Source of the DNA: Astrothelium macrocarpum
Lineage: Eukaryota > Ascomycota > Dothideomycetes > Trypetheliales > Trypetheliaceae
Assembly (NCBI GenBank): GCA_021030915.1
Contig: JAGEMR010000229.1
Coordinates: forward strand, 1 to 27,150
Direction of reading: 5' to 3'
DNA length: 27,150 nt
Shown: in pieces, positions 10,105 through 20,179 of the stretch
Numbering within the stretch: position 1 is the first letter of the stretch
How the letters are laid out: each line of letters starts with the position of its first letter
Program-made: the position numbers and the translations under genes
Notes under the pieces: generated by a model
Database searches by the model: none
The model's input: the letters and a program-made list of their open reading frames with translations, nothing else
What the model was told of the DNA's origin: nothing

Positions 10105-10840
10105 GGCGAAGGATTCAATAGGCGCGTGAGGGTTATGGTGGAGAGGGTGAATTAGGTAAAGTGATAGACAAGGCAATAAAATCAAGCAAAGCAAGCGACG
10201 GGAGTATGCGACTGGGTCAGCAGGGCGGAGAGGCTTGCTTATGGAAACGGGAGTGTGCAGTAGGAACAGGCGCAACGACGGGCAGTAAGGTTCATGCAGG
10301 TCCGGGTGGGGGAATTCTCCACTGATCGGACCGGCGTGGTGCAGAACAGAAGACAAAAGCAGCAGGGAAAATTAGAAGGCAGCGGGCATTGGGAGCAACG
10401 AGCGCAGGCGGAACAGGCCAAAATGAAGAGGTCGGTGGAGCAGATGTTGTTGTTCGGAGGAGAGCTGCGGTATGTCTGGAGTGATGCCAAAGTCGGGCTG
10501 GGCCAAATGAACTGGCCAATCGTTCTGTCCGAGATCGCCGCGCCACATCTGGAGATGCTGGGAATGGCAATAACCGCCATTGCGGGGCGCCAGCCACACC
10601 AGGAACCCACAATTCGCCAAAACTTCATGCCATACTGTCGTCGATAGTCATCTTCGCAGTCATCTTTACGATCATCTTCACGGTCATCTTCACGAGTCAC
10701 TCCTTCTTGATACTCATACCTGACTCATCCTCCCGGATCTACCTGCGTACTGTACCATCCTACACGAACAGAGACTGAGTCCCTTCAACCTATTTAAGAG
10801 AACCACTTCCAACACATATCCAGCCCTTTGACAAGACAAC
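10105..10840. promoter_or_regulatory. Divergent promoter region SWIB gene / eIF3b
   Basis: A 736-bp interval lies between two divergent start codons. It contains the leaders of both genes and a 48-bp run of 12-bp repeats at 10647-10694. Open frames on both strands overlap one another and carry no recognised domain, so none is called as a gene. Confidence 0.5.
10647..10694. repeat. 12-bp tandem repeat, four units, upstream of eIF3b
   Basis: Four imperfect units of consensus GTCATCTTCACG run end to end: 10647-10658, 10659-10670, 10671-10682 and 10683-10694. They lie about 150-190 bp before the eIF3b start codon. Confidence 0.85.
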
Positions 10841-13042
10841 ATGGCGCCTAGCTTCCAGAATCTCCCCCAAGATGGGGTCGACGACAACGACGAAGAGGAG
10901 ATCGATTTTTCTGACCTCCGAGAAGCGTACAATGTCCACCTCGAAGAAGGCCTGGATACTTTTGTCGTCCTAGACGGCCTACCCGTTGTACCGGAAGAGA
11001 GCAAGGATAAGCTGATCAAATTCGTGGGACGGAAGCTCGCATCTGTCGGCAAGCTCAAAGGAGATGTCTTTATGCCAATCGATGATTCAGGAAAAACTCA
11101 AGGATTTGCCTTTGTCGAATATGAAAGTCCTGATCAGGCCGCTGCGGCCATCAAGCAACTGCACGGAGTTCCGTTGGATAAGAAGCACACCATGGCTGTT
11201 AACAAGCTGACAGACATTGATCGCTATGGGAATGCAGACTTTGACGATGAATACACACCCCCGGAACTGCCGGCATTTGGCGAAAAGGAACATTTGAGAT
11301 GGTGGGTTGGCGATGGACGCGATCAGTTGGTCATGTACCGGGGAGATATGGTTGGCGTTTTCTGGAACGAAAGAGAGGAGACCATGGAAAATTGCGTCGA
11401 CCGCGAGCACTGGACAGAAGCATTCGTGCAATGGTCTCCTCAAGGCACATATCTCACTTCTGTTCACTCGCAAGGTGTGCAATTGTGGGGTGGCCCAAGC
11501 TGGACGAGACAAATGAGGTTTGGCCATCCCGGAGTCAACCTGGTCGATTTTTCTCCAAATGAAAATTTCCTTGTTACTTGGTCACATCGTCCGCTGACTG
11601 TTGACGAGAACCATCCTGTCCTATCAGTCGAAGAAGATGGGAAGAACTACATCGTCTGGGATATTGCTACCGGCAAAGCACTCCGGTCTTTTGTCACGTT
11701 GGATCTTCCAGGACCGCCCACCGACCCAGATGGCAACCCTATCAAGAAAAAGATTCAATGGCCTGCCTTCAAATGGTCCGCCGACGACAAGTACGTTGCT
11801 CGCATGACTCCTGCACAATCTGTCTCCGTCTATGAACTTCCCCGCATGAATCTTCTCGATAAGCAGTCTATAAAGATCGAAGGTATCATCGATTTTGAAT
11901 GGTCTCCTGCTACACCTCAGCGCGATGGCAAGAAGGATTATGAACAACTCTTTTGCTTCTGGACTCCTGAGCTTGGCTCCAATCCAGCCAAGGTCGGCTT
12001 GATGTCTATTCCTTCAAAAGAAATCGTTCGGACCCGTAATCTTTTCAATGTCTCCGACGCAAAACTACATTGGCAGTCCGACGCCAAATATGTCTGTGTC
12101 AAAGTAGACCGACATTCAAAATCCAAAAAGTCCCTCGCTACAAATCTCGAAATTTTCCGTGTTCAAGAAAAGGGTGTTCCTGTCGAAGTTGTGGACGCAA
12201 TCAAAGACACCGTCATCAATTTCGCTTGGGAGCCACACGGCGACCGCTTCGTTCTCATCACAGCCGGCGAAGTTCCTGTTGGCGCAGCTGTCCCACCAAA
12301 AACATCGGTTTCATTTTTCTGTCCTGAAAAAGTCAAACCACCTGCTGTTGGCAACTTCAAGCTGATCCGGACTATCGAGAAAAAGAACAGCAATGCCATT
12401 TACTGGTCACCGAAAGGCCGGTTTGTGGTAGTCGCCACAGTACACTCGAACCAATCCTTTGACCTCGACTTTTGGGATCTCGATTTCGAAGGCGACAAGG
12501 ACGACAAGGACAAAGATCTCACCGCAAATCTGCAACTCATGGCGACTGGCGACCACTATGGCGTCACGGACATCGAATGGGACCCGTCAGGCCGCTTCGT
12601 CATCACCTCAGCCAGTGTGTGGAAGCATCAAATGGAGAACGGGTACCATTTGTACGACTTCAAAGGCGAGCTATTGTGCGAGGAGCCTGTTGAGAAAATC
12701 AAACAGCTGATATGGCGTCCGCGACCCGCAACGATGCTATCCAAGGATGAGCAGAAGCGAATCCGCAAGAACCTGCGCGAGTACAGTCGTGTGTTCGATC
12801 AGGAAGACGAAGATCGCAAGAACACGGCCAATCGCGAGGTGGTGGATCGGAGGCGGAGAGCGTTGGAGGAGTGGTTGGCGTGGCGCAGGGCGACGGAGGA
12901 GGATGTGGCGGAGGAGAGGCAGGATTTGGGCTTGGAGAAGGTGGATTTGAATGGCGTGGAAGATGACGAGGCGGCCGAGGGAGAGTATGTGGAGGAAATT
13001 GTGGAGGAAATTATTGATGAGACGGAGGAGGTTCTTACCTAG
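10841..13042 (+). CDS. PRT1: Eukaryotic translation initiation factor 3 subunit B (eIF3b/Prt1)
   Basis: A single uninterrupted exon of 733 aa, unlike the intron-bearing neighbours, and a normal length for fungal eIF3b. An acidic N terminus leads into an RRM at about 38-125, with RNP2 FVVLDGLP (41-48) and RNP1 KTQGFAFVEY (85-94). The body (about 140-640) is the nine-bladed eIF3b beta-propeller/eIF2A-like region, with recurring W-S/D-P-x-G motifs (QWSPQGTYLTS, WSPKGRFVVVATVH, IEWDPSGRFVITS). The C-terminal helix is highly conserved (RPRPATMLSKDEQKRIRKNL, then EEWLAWRRATEED) and ends in an acidic tail. eIF3b is a core scaffold of eIF3: it binds eIF3a, eIF3i and eIF3g and helps load mRNA and initiator tRNA on the 40S subunit in the cytoplasm. 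Confidence 0.98.
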   Translation: MAPSFQNLPQDGVDDNDEEEIDFSDLREAYNVHLEEGLDTFVVLDGLPVVPEESKDKLIKFVGRKLASVGKLKGDVFMPIDDSGKTQGFAFVEYESPDQAAAAIKQLHGVPLDKKHTMAVNKLTDIDRYGNADFDDEYTPPELPAFGEKEHLRWWVGDGRDQLVMYRGDMVGVFWNEREETMENCVDREHWTEAFVQWSPQGTYLTSVHSQGVQLWGGPSWTRQMRFGHPGVNLVDFSPNENFLVTWSHRPLTVDENHPVLSVEEDGKNYIVWDIATGKALRSFVTLDLPGPPTDPDGNPIKKKIQWPAFKWSADDKYVARMTPAQSVSVYELPRMNLLDKQSIKIEGIIDFEWSPATPQRDGKKDYEQLFCFWTPELGSNPAKVGLMSIPSKEIVRTRNLFNVSDAKLHWQSDAKYVCVKVDRHSKSKKSLATNLEIFRVQEKGVPVEVVDAIKDTVINFAWEPHGDRFVLITAGEVPVGAAVPPKTSVSFFCPEKVKPPAVGNFKLIRTIEKKNSNAIYWSPKGRFVVVATVHSNQSFDLDFWDLDFEGDKDDKDKDLTANLQLMATGDHYGVTDIEWDPSGRFVITSASVWKHQMENGYHLYDFKGELLCEEPVEKIKQLIWRPRPATMLSKDEQKRIRKNLREYSRVFDQEDEDRKNTANREVVDRRRRALEEWLAWRRATEEDVAEERQDLGLEKVDLNGVEDDEAAEGEYVEEIVEEIIDETEEVLT

Positions 13043-14624
13043 CGCATTTGAGATGGTGATGACTTAGATGAATAGTAGTATGATTTTGGCTTTGTTTCAT
13101 CTGTTTTTAATATGGTTTGTAAGTGGCGTTGACAATGTATTACTTGGGCTGGTAGAACTTGACAAAGCGTAAGATGATAGGGATACTGTGATTTAGAGAA
13201 CGACCAGGTATGCAAATGCTACAAGACTTTATTCGCATTGCAATTGATCTGGACTGGTGCTATCTGGAGAACGTCGCAATCTAATTCTCATTGTTAACGT
13301 TCGTTTAGACGACAGATGAGCACGATATTATAGCACCGTTCATCCGCATTCAGTACCTAAGCCACTGAAATTTTTAACCAACAGGATTCACCGAGAATAT
13401 CCCCTCATCTCATAATCCACAGGATTCTAAGACTATTGATCCATCTCCGGGCAGTATGGTGGAGATCGTGGATCCGGTGCACGTAGCTAATAATGAACTG
13501 CCTCCGTCTTGTCCGTTCTTCTTAAGTCACCTTGGCTCGGGTAAATAGCGGCATTGTGAAAAGCAGCTACGACATCAAGTTGAAGAATCTACTGGAAAAA
13601 GTGCCGGCATGATCTTTGTAAGGCCATGAAACTTTGTGCAAAGACACCCAGAAGTCTTTGCAGCCTTCATTTAACAGGTCCATAGACCTCATATATCTCC
13701 AATTCCACCAGTTCAGATGAGCAAAGATCATCAACATGTGACCGGATAATTCAAGAAAAGTCGTCACTACATGTCTAACCAGCTCACTTAATCGATCAAT
13801 TGCTCAGATTCTACCCTTGAACTATTCTTCCTGGCTTATCAAATAGTTCCTCAGGCGCCATCAGAGCGCCCTTGCCAACCCCCGATTGGATACTGCGGCA
13901 GACCCTAGGCATGGAAGTTACCTACCTACCCACATGTTCGCAACAAAACCACATCCTTGGAATTGACTACGGGCACTTTGGTTCACAAGGGTCAGCAGGG
14001 ACAGGGAGTGCCCCACAGTGCAAATTCAGGTTCCAGGTGAACCCTCCATCTGGTCCATCCAATTAGCCTAATATGTAGGATAGCCTTGCCAAGTCACAAG
14101 ACCATTCCCTACCCATCCATTAAGCCTTTTGGCTGTTTAGAGATGACATTCCGGTGTAGATTATCGCGAGTTTGAACTGGACTCTGTAGAAGTGATTGGC
14201 TCAATGTCCATTGAACATCCCCCAACCTTCTCTTCCCATTCGATTCAGGGTAAATCAACTTCCGGCTATCACTTCCGATGCTTTGCAATTAGACCAAGCC
14301 CTGAACCCGTAAAGTAGCGGTTTTGATTGAATTTTCGTACATATTGCTACCCTATACCGGAAGGCCTAACGTGATCGTCATGTACCATCCCTCTTTCGAT
14401 GCTGGTCAGGCCGTAGTCCTCTGCTTTTATTATTTTGATGAATTCTTTCCAGGCGAATATGATCTTCCGGGATTCAATTTAAATTTGCGGATTATAGGTA
14501 CCCTTCCAACGGGCCAAAGGAAGCCCATATGCCTAAATACTTGGAAATGTCTTCAAAATCGTAAGACCGAGCTGGAAGAGCGTTCGTGCAACTGGAAAGT
14601 TTTAGAATACATTCTTTATTGAAC
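13043..14624. other. Intergenic region eIF3b to acetyl xylan esterase
   Basis: About 1.6 kb with no supportable gene; the longest frames are below 100 codons and carry no pattern. The right part is the esterase promoter. A GGCTAA hexamer (minus strand, 14063-14068, about 560 bp before the start) matches the core of the fungal xylanase activator XlnR/Xyr1 site, but one hexamer is expected by chance in this length. Confidence 0.55.
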
Positions 14625-15720
14625 ATGCGATTTTCATTCCTGGCATGCGCAACCGCACTCGCGGGCTGCGTGTCTGCATTACCTGCTCTCACTTCGTCTC
14701 TCCAACAGGTCTCGAACTTTGGCAGCAATCCCACAGGGGTAAGTCACTGGTGATTGCTATACTCGTAGTCTCTATTCTAATGGTCCCCATACAGACGCAG
14801 ATGTATGTCTATGTGCCAACATCGGTTGTTTCCAAGCCTCCAATCATTGTTGCTATTCATGAATGTACTGCCAGTGGGCCAGACTACTTCACTGGATCCC
14901 CATATGCTCAGCTGGCTGATGAGTATGGCTTTATTGTCATCTACCCATCTTCGCCTTATTCAGGGACCTGCTGGGATGTGTCCTCGGAATCAGCCTTGAC
15001 ACACAATGGAGGTGGCGATAGCAACTCGATTGCCAACATGGTGACATACGCTCTATCTACGTACAACGGAGACTCGACCAAAGTATTCGTGACAGGCTCA
15101 AGCTCTGGTGCCATGATGACGGTGAGATACTGCAAAGCTTGATGCTCGATGTGTCCCTAACACGAGGCAGAATGTTATGGCAGCAACGTATCCCGAGCTG
15201 TTCGCTGCCGCTACTGCATATTCAGGCGTTGCAGCGGGCTGCTTCATGTCGTCGAGCAACCAGGTTGATGCGTGGAACGAGACATGCTCGCTCGGCGAAG
15301 TCGATGCTACACCACAATATTGGACGAGTGTTGTCGAAGCAATGTACCCTGGTTACTCTGGTGCCCGCCCCCGCTTCCAGGTTTACCATGGATCCATTGA
15401 TACGACTCTCTACCCGGAGAATTACAACGAAACGGTGAAGGAGTGGACTGGTTTATTTGGATATAACTGGTTGAGTCCCTCAAAAGTAGAAGCTAATTTT
15501 CCTCAATCTGGATACACGACTGACATCTGGGGCGTAACCACCGAGAACCCGCTCGGAACCGTACAAGGCGTATATGCTCTCAATGTGGGGCACACTGTTC
15601 CCATCAACGGGTATGACTTGCACATTCTTATTTGAAATTTCGTTCGCACACTAACACTTGCTCTACAGGACTCAAGATATGATGTGGTTCGGCTTGGGAC
15701 CATACACTTCGGACGCGTAG
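14625..15720 (+). CDS. axeA: Acetyl xylan esterase, carbohydrate esterase family 1
   Basis: Four exons: 14625-14738, 14795-15121, 15171-15610, 15669-15720 (introns 56, 49 and 58 bp, with CTAAT or CTAAC branch sites). Product 310 aa. The start gives a clear signal peptide (residues 1-19), so the protein is secreted. The alpha/beta-hydrolase core follows closely the Aspergillus AxeA type: IIVAIHECTASGP, YGFIVIYPSSPYSGTCWDVSS and HNGGGDSNSIANMV. The catalytic triad is visible as S141 in GSSSG, D224 in YHGSIDTTLYPENY and H288 in NVGHTVPING. It removes acetyl groups from xylan, opening it to endoxylanases. There is no linker or cellulose-binding module; the protein stops soon after MMWFGLGPY. Carbon-source control through XlnR and CreA is usual in the family but not demonstrated here. 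Confidence 0.96.
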
Positions 15721-16381
15721 GTTTTCCAATGTACCATACTTGTTGCATCGAGGCTAGAGATGTTTGGATAGCTGGACAGCCGATTAAAACGAAGACCAGG
15801 GACCAGCGAAGTTCAATTAGCTGTAGCTTGATATTGGTCCCTTCACCGTGGGATTTGTGGTGCACTCCTCCAAGGCTTTTCGGCAACTTCAATAGTCAAT
15901 TTCAAGCATTAATTGTTGTTTGCACATCAAGCTGATGTTCGGCATGCATGTGAACGGATATACAGGAATGCAGATGGCATCTTCAATGCCAAGGCGCTTG
16001 TGAACGTTGGGCTCGCTCTTAGCGTATCACGGGCATGTAGAGCCGATAGGGCTGAGGCCCTCTCCAGATCGGCGCTAGCTGCCGAATGTGTAGAGGCCAC
16101 CTATGCGGCTCAAAACATCGTCCCAATCATCGTGTCAAGCCTTGCTTGATCCATTCGCTCTTTCAAGAATGAGTGTGGCTGTTTTCTTGACCCGCCCCAT
16201 CATCTCCTGAGACCTTTTGAAGCTGGTCTTAGCGTTCTAGATCCACGTTTGATTGACTCAATTCTTTCATTTTCAACCTTCATCCGTGGACTCCTCGTAC
16301 ATTTCTCACCGGAATCTGCTCAAGCTTTCCCTGTTTCACTTGAAGGGCTTGAAGGAAATCCGCGAGTAATACCAAGACAAA
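15721..16381. other. Intergenic region esterase to Ca2+-ATPase
   Basis: 660 bp holding the esterase 3' flank and the promoter and leader of the Ca2+-ATPase. Small open frames on both strands show no recognisable protein features. I see no repeat or RNA gene in it. Confidence 0.6.
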
Positions 16382-19300
16382 ATGGACAACGCGCACGTTC
16401 GGACCGCACAAGATGCGCTCGCATACTTCAAAGTCTCGGAAGAAAACGGTCTTTCTGACGCCAGAGTCAAAGAACAAACAGAAAGATACGGACGCAATGG
16501 TACTTGTGTTTCGATAGCCTTATAGGAGCATCAAAGCGCTGACATAGATCCTACAGCTCTACCTGAGGATCCTCCCACTCCTATGTGGGAATTGATTCTT
16601 GAACAATTCAAGGATCAGCTCGTTCTCATCCTCTTGGGCTCCGCTGCCATCTCTTTCGTTCTAGCATTGTTCGAGGAAGAGGGTGATTGGACGGCTTTTG
16701 TCGACCCGGTCGTAGTATGTCAAGAGATCGTACTATAGTCCGAGATGACTGCTAATTCGTTCACCATAGATTCTTACAATTCTAATACTTAATGCTATTG
16801 TCGGTGTGTCACAAGAAAGCAGTGCCGAGAAAGCCATCGCAGCCCTTCAAGAATACTCTGCCAACGAGGCCAAAGTTGTACGGGATGGCATGGTCAAGCG
16901 AGTACGTGCTGAAGAGTTGGTTCCCGGTGACATTATCACAGTAGCTGTGGGCGACAGAATACCAGCAGACTGCAGAGTGCTTTCCATCCAAAGCAACAGT
17001 TTTCGTGTCGACCAGTCTATACTGACTGGCGAAAGCGAAAGTGTGGGAAAGGATACCAGGCCAATAACAGACACGGCGTCTGTCAAGCAGGATCAAATCA
17101 ATATGCTTTTCTCAGGCACTACAGTCGTCACTGGGCATGCCAATGCGCTTGTCGTTCTAACTGGATCCTCAACAGCTATTGGTGATATTCACGAGAGTAT
17201 TACTTCACAGATATCTCAGCCAACACCGCTAAAGGAGAAGCTGAACGATTTTGGCGACATGTTGGCAAAGGTCATCACCGTCATTTGTGTTCTGGTATGG
17301 CTCATCAACATTCGACACTTCAACGATCCTTCGCATGGAAATTGGACGAAAGGCGCTATCTACTATCTCAAAATCGCTGTCTCGCTTGGTGTTGCCGCTA
17401 TCCCGGAAGGTCTTGCTGTTGTCATCACAACGTGTCTTGCTCTAGGGACCCGCAAAATGGCCCAAAAGAATGCTGTCGTTCGCAGTCTTCCTTCAGTAGA
17501 AACACTCGGCAGCTGTAGTATCATCTGCTCCGACAAGACTGGAACCTTAACCACCAACCAAATGAGTGTCAACAAAGTGGTCTTTGTTAGCGAAAGCGGT
17601 TCTGGGCTGGAGGAGTTCGATGTTGAAGGCACAAGCTTTACCCCGGAAGGCAAAGTATCATATCAGGGCAAATATCTCAGCCATCCTGCAGAACAATCCA
17701 AAACCATGGAGCAGATAATTGAGATTGCCGCTGTCTGCAACGATGCTCATCTCACTCGCGATGCTAAGACTGGTGCCTGCAGTAATGTTGGGGAACCTAC
17801 CGAAGGGGCTCTCCGTGTGCTTGTGGAAAAGGTTGGCAGCCCTATCTCAGCATACAACGAGTCGAGAGCGAGCGTTTCTCGTGATCAGCGATTACATTAC
17901 GCTAGTAAATATTACGAATCAAAAGCACCAAGACTCGCAACCTACGAATTCGCAAGGGATCGAAAGAGTATGTCTGTACTCGTTGATGGAGGCTCTTCAA
18001 ACAGACTTCTTGTCAAAGGTGCTCCTGAATCCATTCTCGAGCGTTGCGATTTCGTCGTGGCTGGATCCAACGGAAAACGTGTCCGAATGGACTCCAAAAT
18101 CTCGAATCTACTCAGCAAAGAGGTCCTTGACTATGGCAACCAAGGCTTTCGCGTTCTCGCCCTTGCCTCCCTCGACAATGTCGCCGAAAAAACCGCCTTT
18201 CAAACTGCAAAAACATCCCAAGACTACCTCCACCTCGAGCAACACCTCACTCTTGTCGGTCTCGTCGGCATGCTCGACCCCCCTCGCCCAGAAGTTGCCG
18301 TCTCTATCGCCAAGTGTCGCTCCGCCGGTATCCGTGTCGTTGTCATCACCGGCGACAATCAAAACACAGCCGAGACAATCTGTCGCCAGATCGGCGTCTT
18401 CGGCGTCTCCGAAAATGTCAAGGGCAAGAGCTATACGGGCCGTGAGTTTGACGCTCTTTCGCCTTCTGAACAGCTCGCCGCTGCCCAGCGCGCATCGCTC
18501 TTCTCCCGCACCGAGCCGGGCCACAAGTCACGGCTGGTGGATCTATTGCAGTCGGCAGGCGCAGTCGTCGCGATGACGGGCGACGGGGTCAACGATGCGC
18601 CGGCGCTGAAGAAGGCCGACATTGGTGTCGCAATGGGATCCGGGACGGATGTGGCTCGGCTTGCTGCGGATATGGTGCTTGCGGATGACAACTTTGCAAC
18701 AATTGAAGCCGCTGTCGAGGAGGGGCGCAGCATCTACAGCAACACACAGCAATTCATCCGGTACTTGATTAGCAGCAATATCGGGGAGGTGGTGTCCATC
18801 TTCTTGACGGCAGCGTTGGGCATGCCCGAGGCGCTGATTCCGGTGCAGCTCTTGTGGGTGAATCTCGTCACGGATGGACTACCAGCAACAGCGTTGAGTT
18901 TCAATCCGCCCGATCATGATGTGATGAAACGGCCACCGAGAAAGCGGGATGAGGCCTTGGTTGGTGGGTGGTTGTTTTTCAGATACATGGTTATTGGGAC
19001 CTATGTGGGGATGGCGACCGTTGGGGGCTATGCATGGTGGTTCATGTTCTACTCTGGGGGTCCAGGAATTTCATTGTATCAGTTGGTGAGTTCAATGGTG
19101 TTGCGCTGTGGGTGCGTGGCGTACGTGATACTGACGATCGTGGTACGACAGACGCACTTCCATCGCTGCAAATCTGAGTTTGCTCAAATCGGCTGCGAAA
19201 TGTTTGCGAACGATCAAGCCAAAGCCGCGTCCACGATCTCACTTTCAATGTCAGTAGTCCCTGTATTGTCTTCGCTTCTCACGCTTTGCTAACACTGGCT

Positions 19301-19623
19301 TTGTCAGTCTCGTTGTCATCGAGATGCTGAACGCCATGAATGCGCTCTCTTCATCTGAGTCTCTTCTAACGCAACCTCTCTGGAAAAACCCCATGCTCGT
19401 CTCGGCTATCACACTTTCCATGGTATTGCACTTTCTGCTCCTTTACATTCCCTTCCTACAATCATTATTTGGTATTGTGCCCTTGAACTTGAACGAGTGG
19501 ACCGCTGTACTAGCCATCAGTGCCCCAATCATTCTTATCGATGAGGCGTTGAAGCTGGTAGAGCGCAACTATTTCATGGTGAAACTGGGAGAGGAAAAGG
19601 CAGACAGGATAAAAGCAGAATAG
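16382..19623 (+). CDS. SERCA-type calcium-transporting P-type ATPase
   Basis: Five exons: 16382-16499, 16557-16714, 16770-19085, 19152-19249, 19308-19623 (introns 57, 55, 66 and 58 bp). The join is 3006 nt, 1001 aa, the usual SERCA length. In order: cation-ATPase N-terminal region, helices M1-M2 (QLVLILLGSAAISFVLALF; VVILTILILNAIVGV), actuator loop with TGES at 178-181, M4 with the calcium-site PEGLA at 304-308, phosphorylation site DKTGTLT at D347, nucleotide-binding domain with KGAPE, hinge TGDGVNDAPAL with D697 and D701, and M5-M10 including PVQLLWVNLVTDGLPATAL. It pumps cytosolic Ca2+ into the ER or a related store using ATP. PEGLA and the WVNLVTDG segment point to P2A (SERCA) rather than vacuolar PMC-type pumps; Neurospora NCA-1 is the likely counterpart. 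The C-terminal part is split by two late introns. Confidence 0.97.
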
Positions 19624-20179
19624 AGCGCACTTGTCTTCAAATGAATGAACGTGTTTTGTGTGGATATACAAGATGATGCATTGCATTTGGGGATAAAAAA
19701 AAGTTTAGCATTGACTTTAACGAAAGACTTGCATCCTTTGTCAGTCTTGCATTCGTTCTACATAGAAATCAGGAAATTAAGAAAACCATTCTTTAGTTTC
19801 ACCTCAATTGAAAGGAGAGGGACATGAATTCGTAGTCGCCTTTCGGCCTGCCTTCCAAGACATGTGCAATTGACCCCTGAAGTTTCATTACCATAAAGCT
19901 GCAGTAAGGGTTATAACGAGAAAGGTCACCACGCGACCGCGAGAGATATTTCACCGCAGCTTCGTAGGAGAGGCTCTCACTACCAATTGTTAAGAGACCT
20001 TGGGATTTGGTTTTTATGGATTTTCTTCGAATTGTTCATGAAAGATGTATCGTTTGTGATTATTGAAAATGGTGTGAGACCCTCCATACCAGGCGTTTAG
20101 TAAATTGCATCTCTCGTGGTCGCGAGCGGGATTTCTCATCGTAACCCCCGGTGACTGCGAATGGCGGCTTGCATCTTGC
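19624..20179. other. Convergent 3' region of Ca2+-ATPase and P450
   Basis: About 556 bp between two convergent stop codons. Nearly half is MITE copy B (19901-20158). The rest is AT-rich 3' flank with no supportable open frame. Confidence 0.65.
19901..20158. mobile_element. MITE copy B (about 258 bp, diverged)
   Basis: The left arm (about 19901-19966) and the inverted right arm (about 20087-20158) share GGGTTA, GAGAAA, CGCGACC.CGAGAGAT and a CAGT-type tip with each other, and the same core with copies A and C. A few small gaps are needed in the alignment. The centre is AT-rich and non-coding. The outer ends are approximate and no target duplication is clear. The element ends 21 bp from the P450 stop codon and so may form part of its 3' untranslated region. 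Confidence 0.72.

Noticed and set aside
10239..10700. A 153-codon minus-strand frame starting with repeated EDDR motifs
   Set aside because: The EDDR pattern is only the complement of the 12-bp repeat. The rest overlaps several equally long frames and shows no domain.
14063..14068. GGCTAA hexamer as an XlnR site for the esterase
   Set aside because: A single hexamer about 560 bp from the start is expected by chance, and no second site or tandem arrangement was seen.
17719..18576. A 285-codon plus-strand frame inside the Ca2+-ATPase
   Set aside because: It is an alternative frame of a well-defined SERCA exon; the true frame carries all P-type ATPase motifs.
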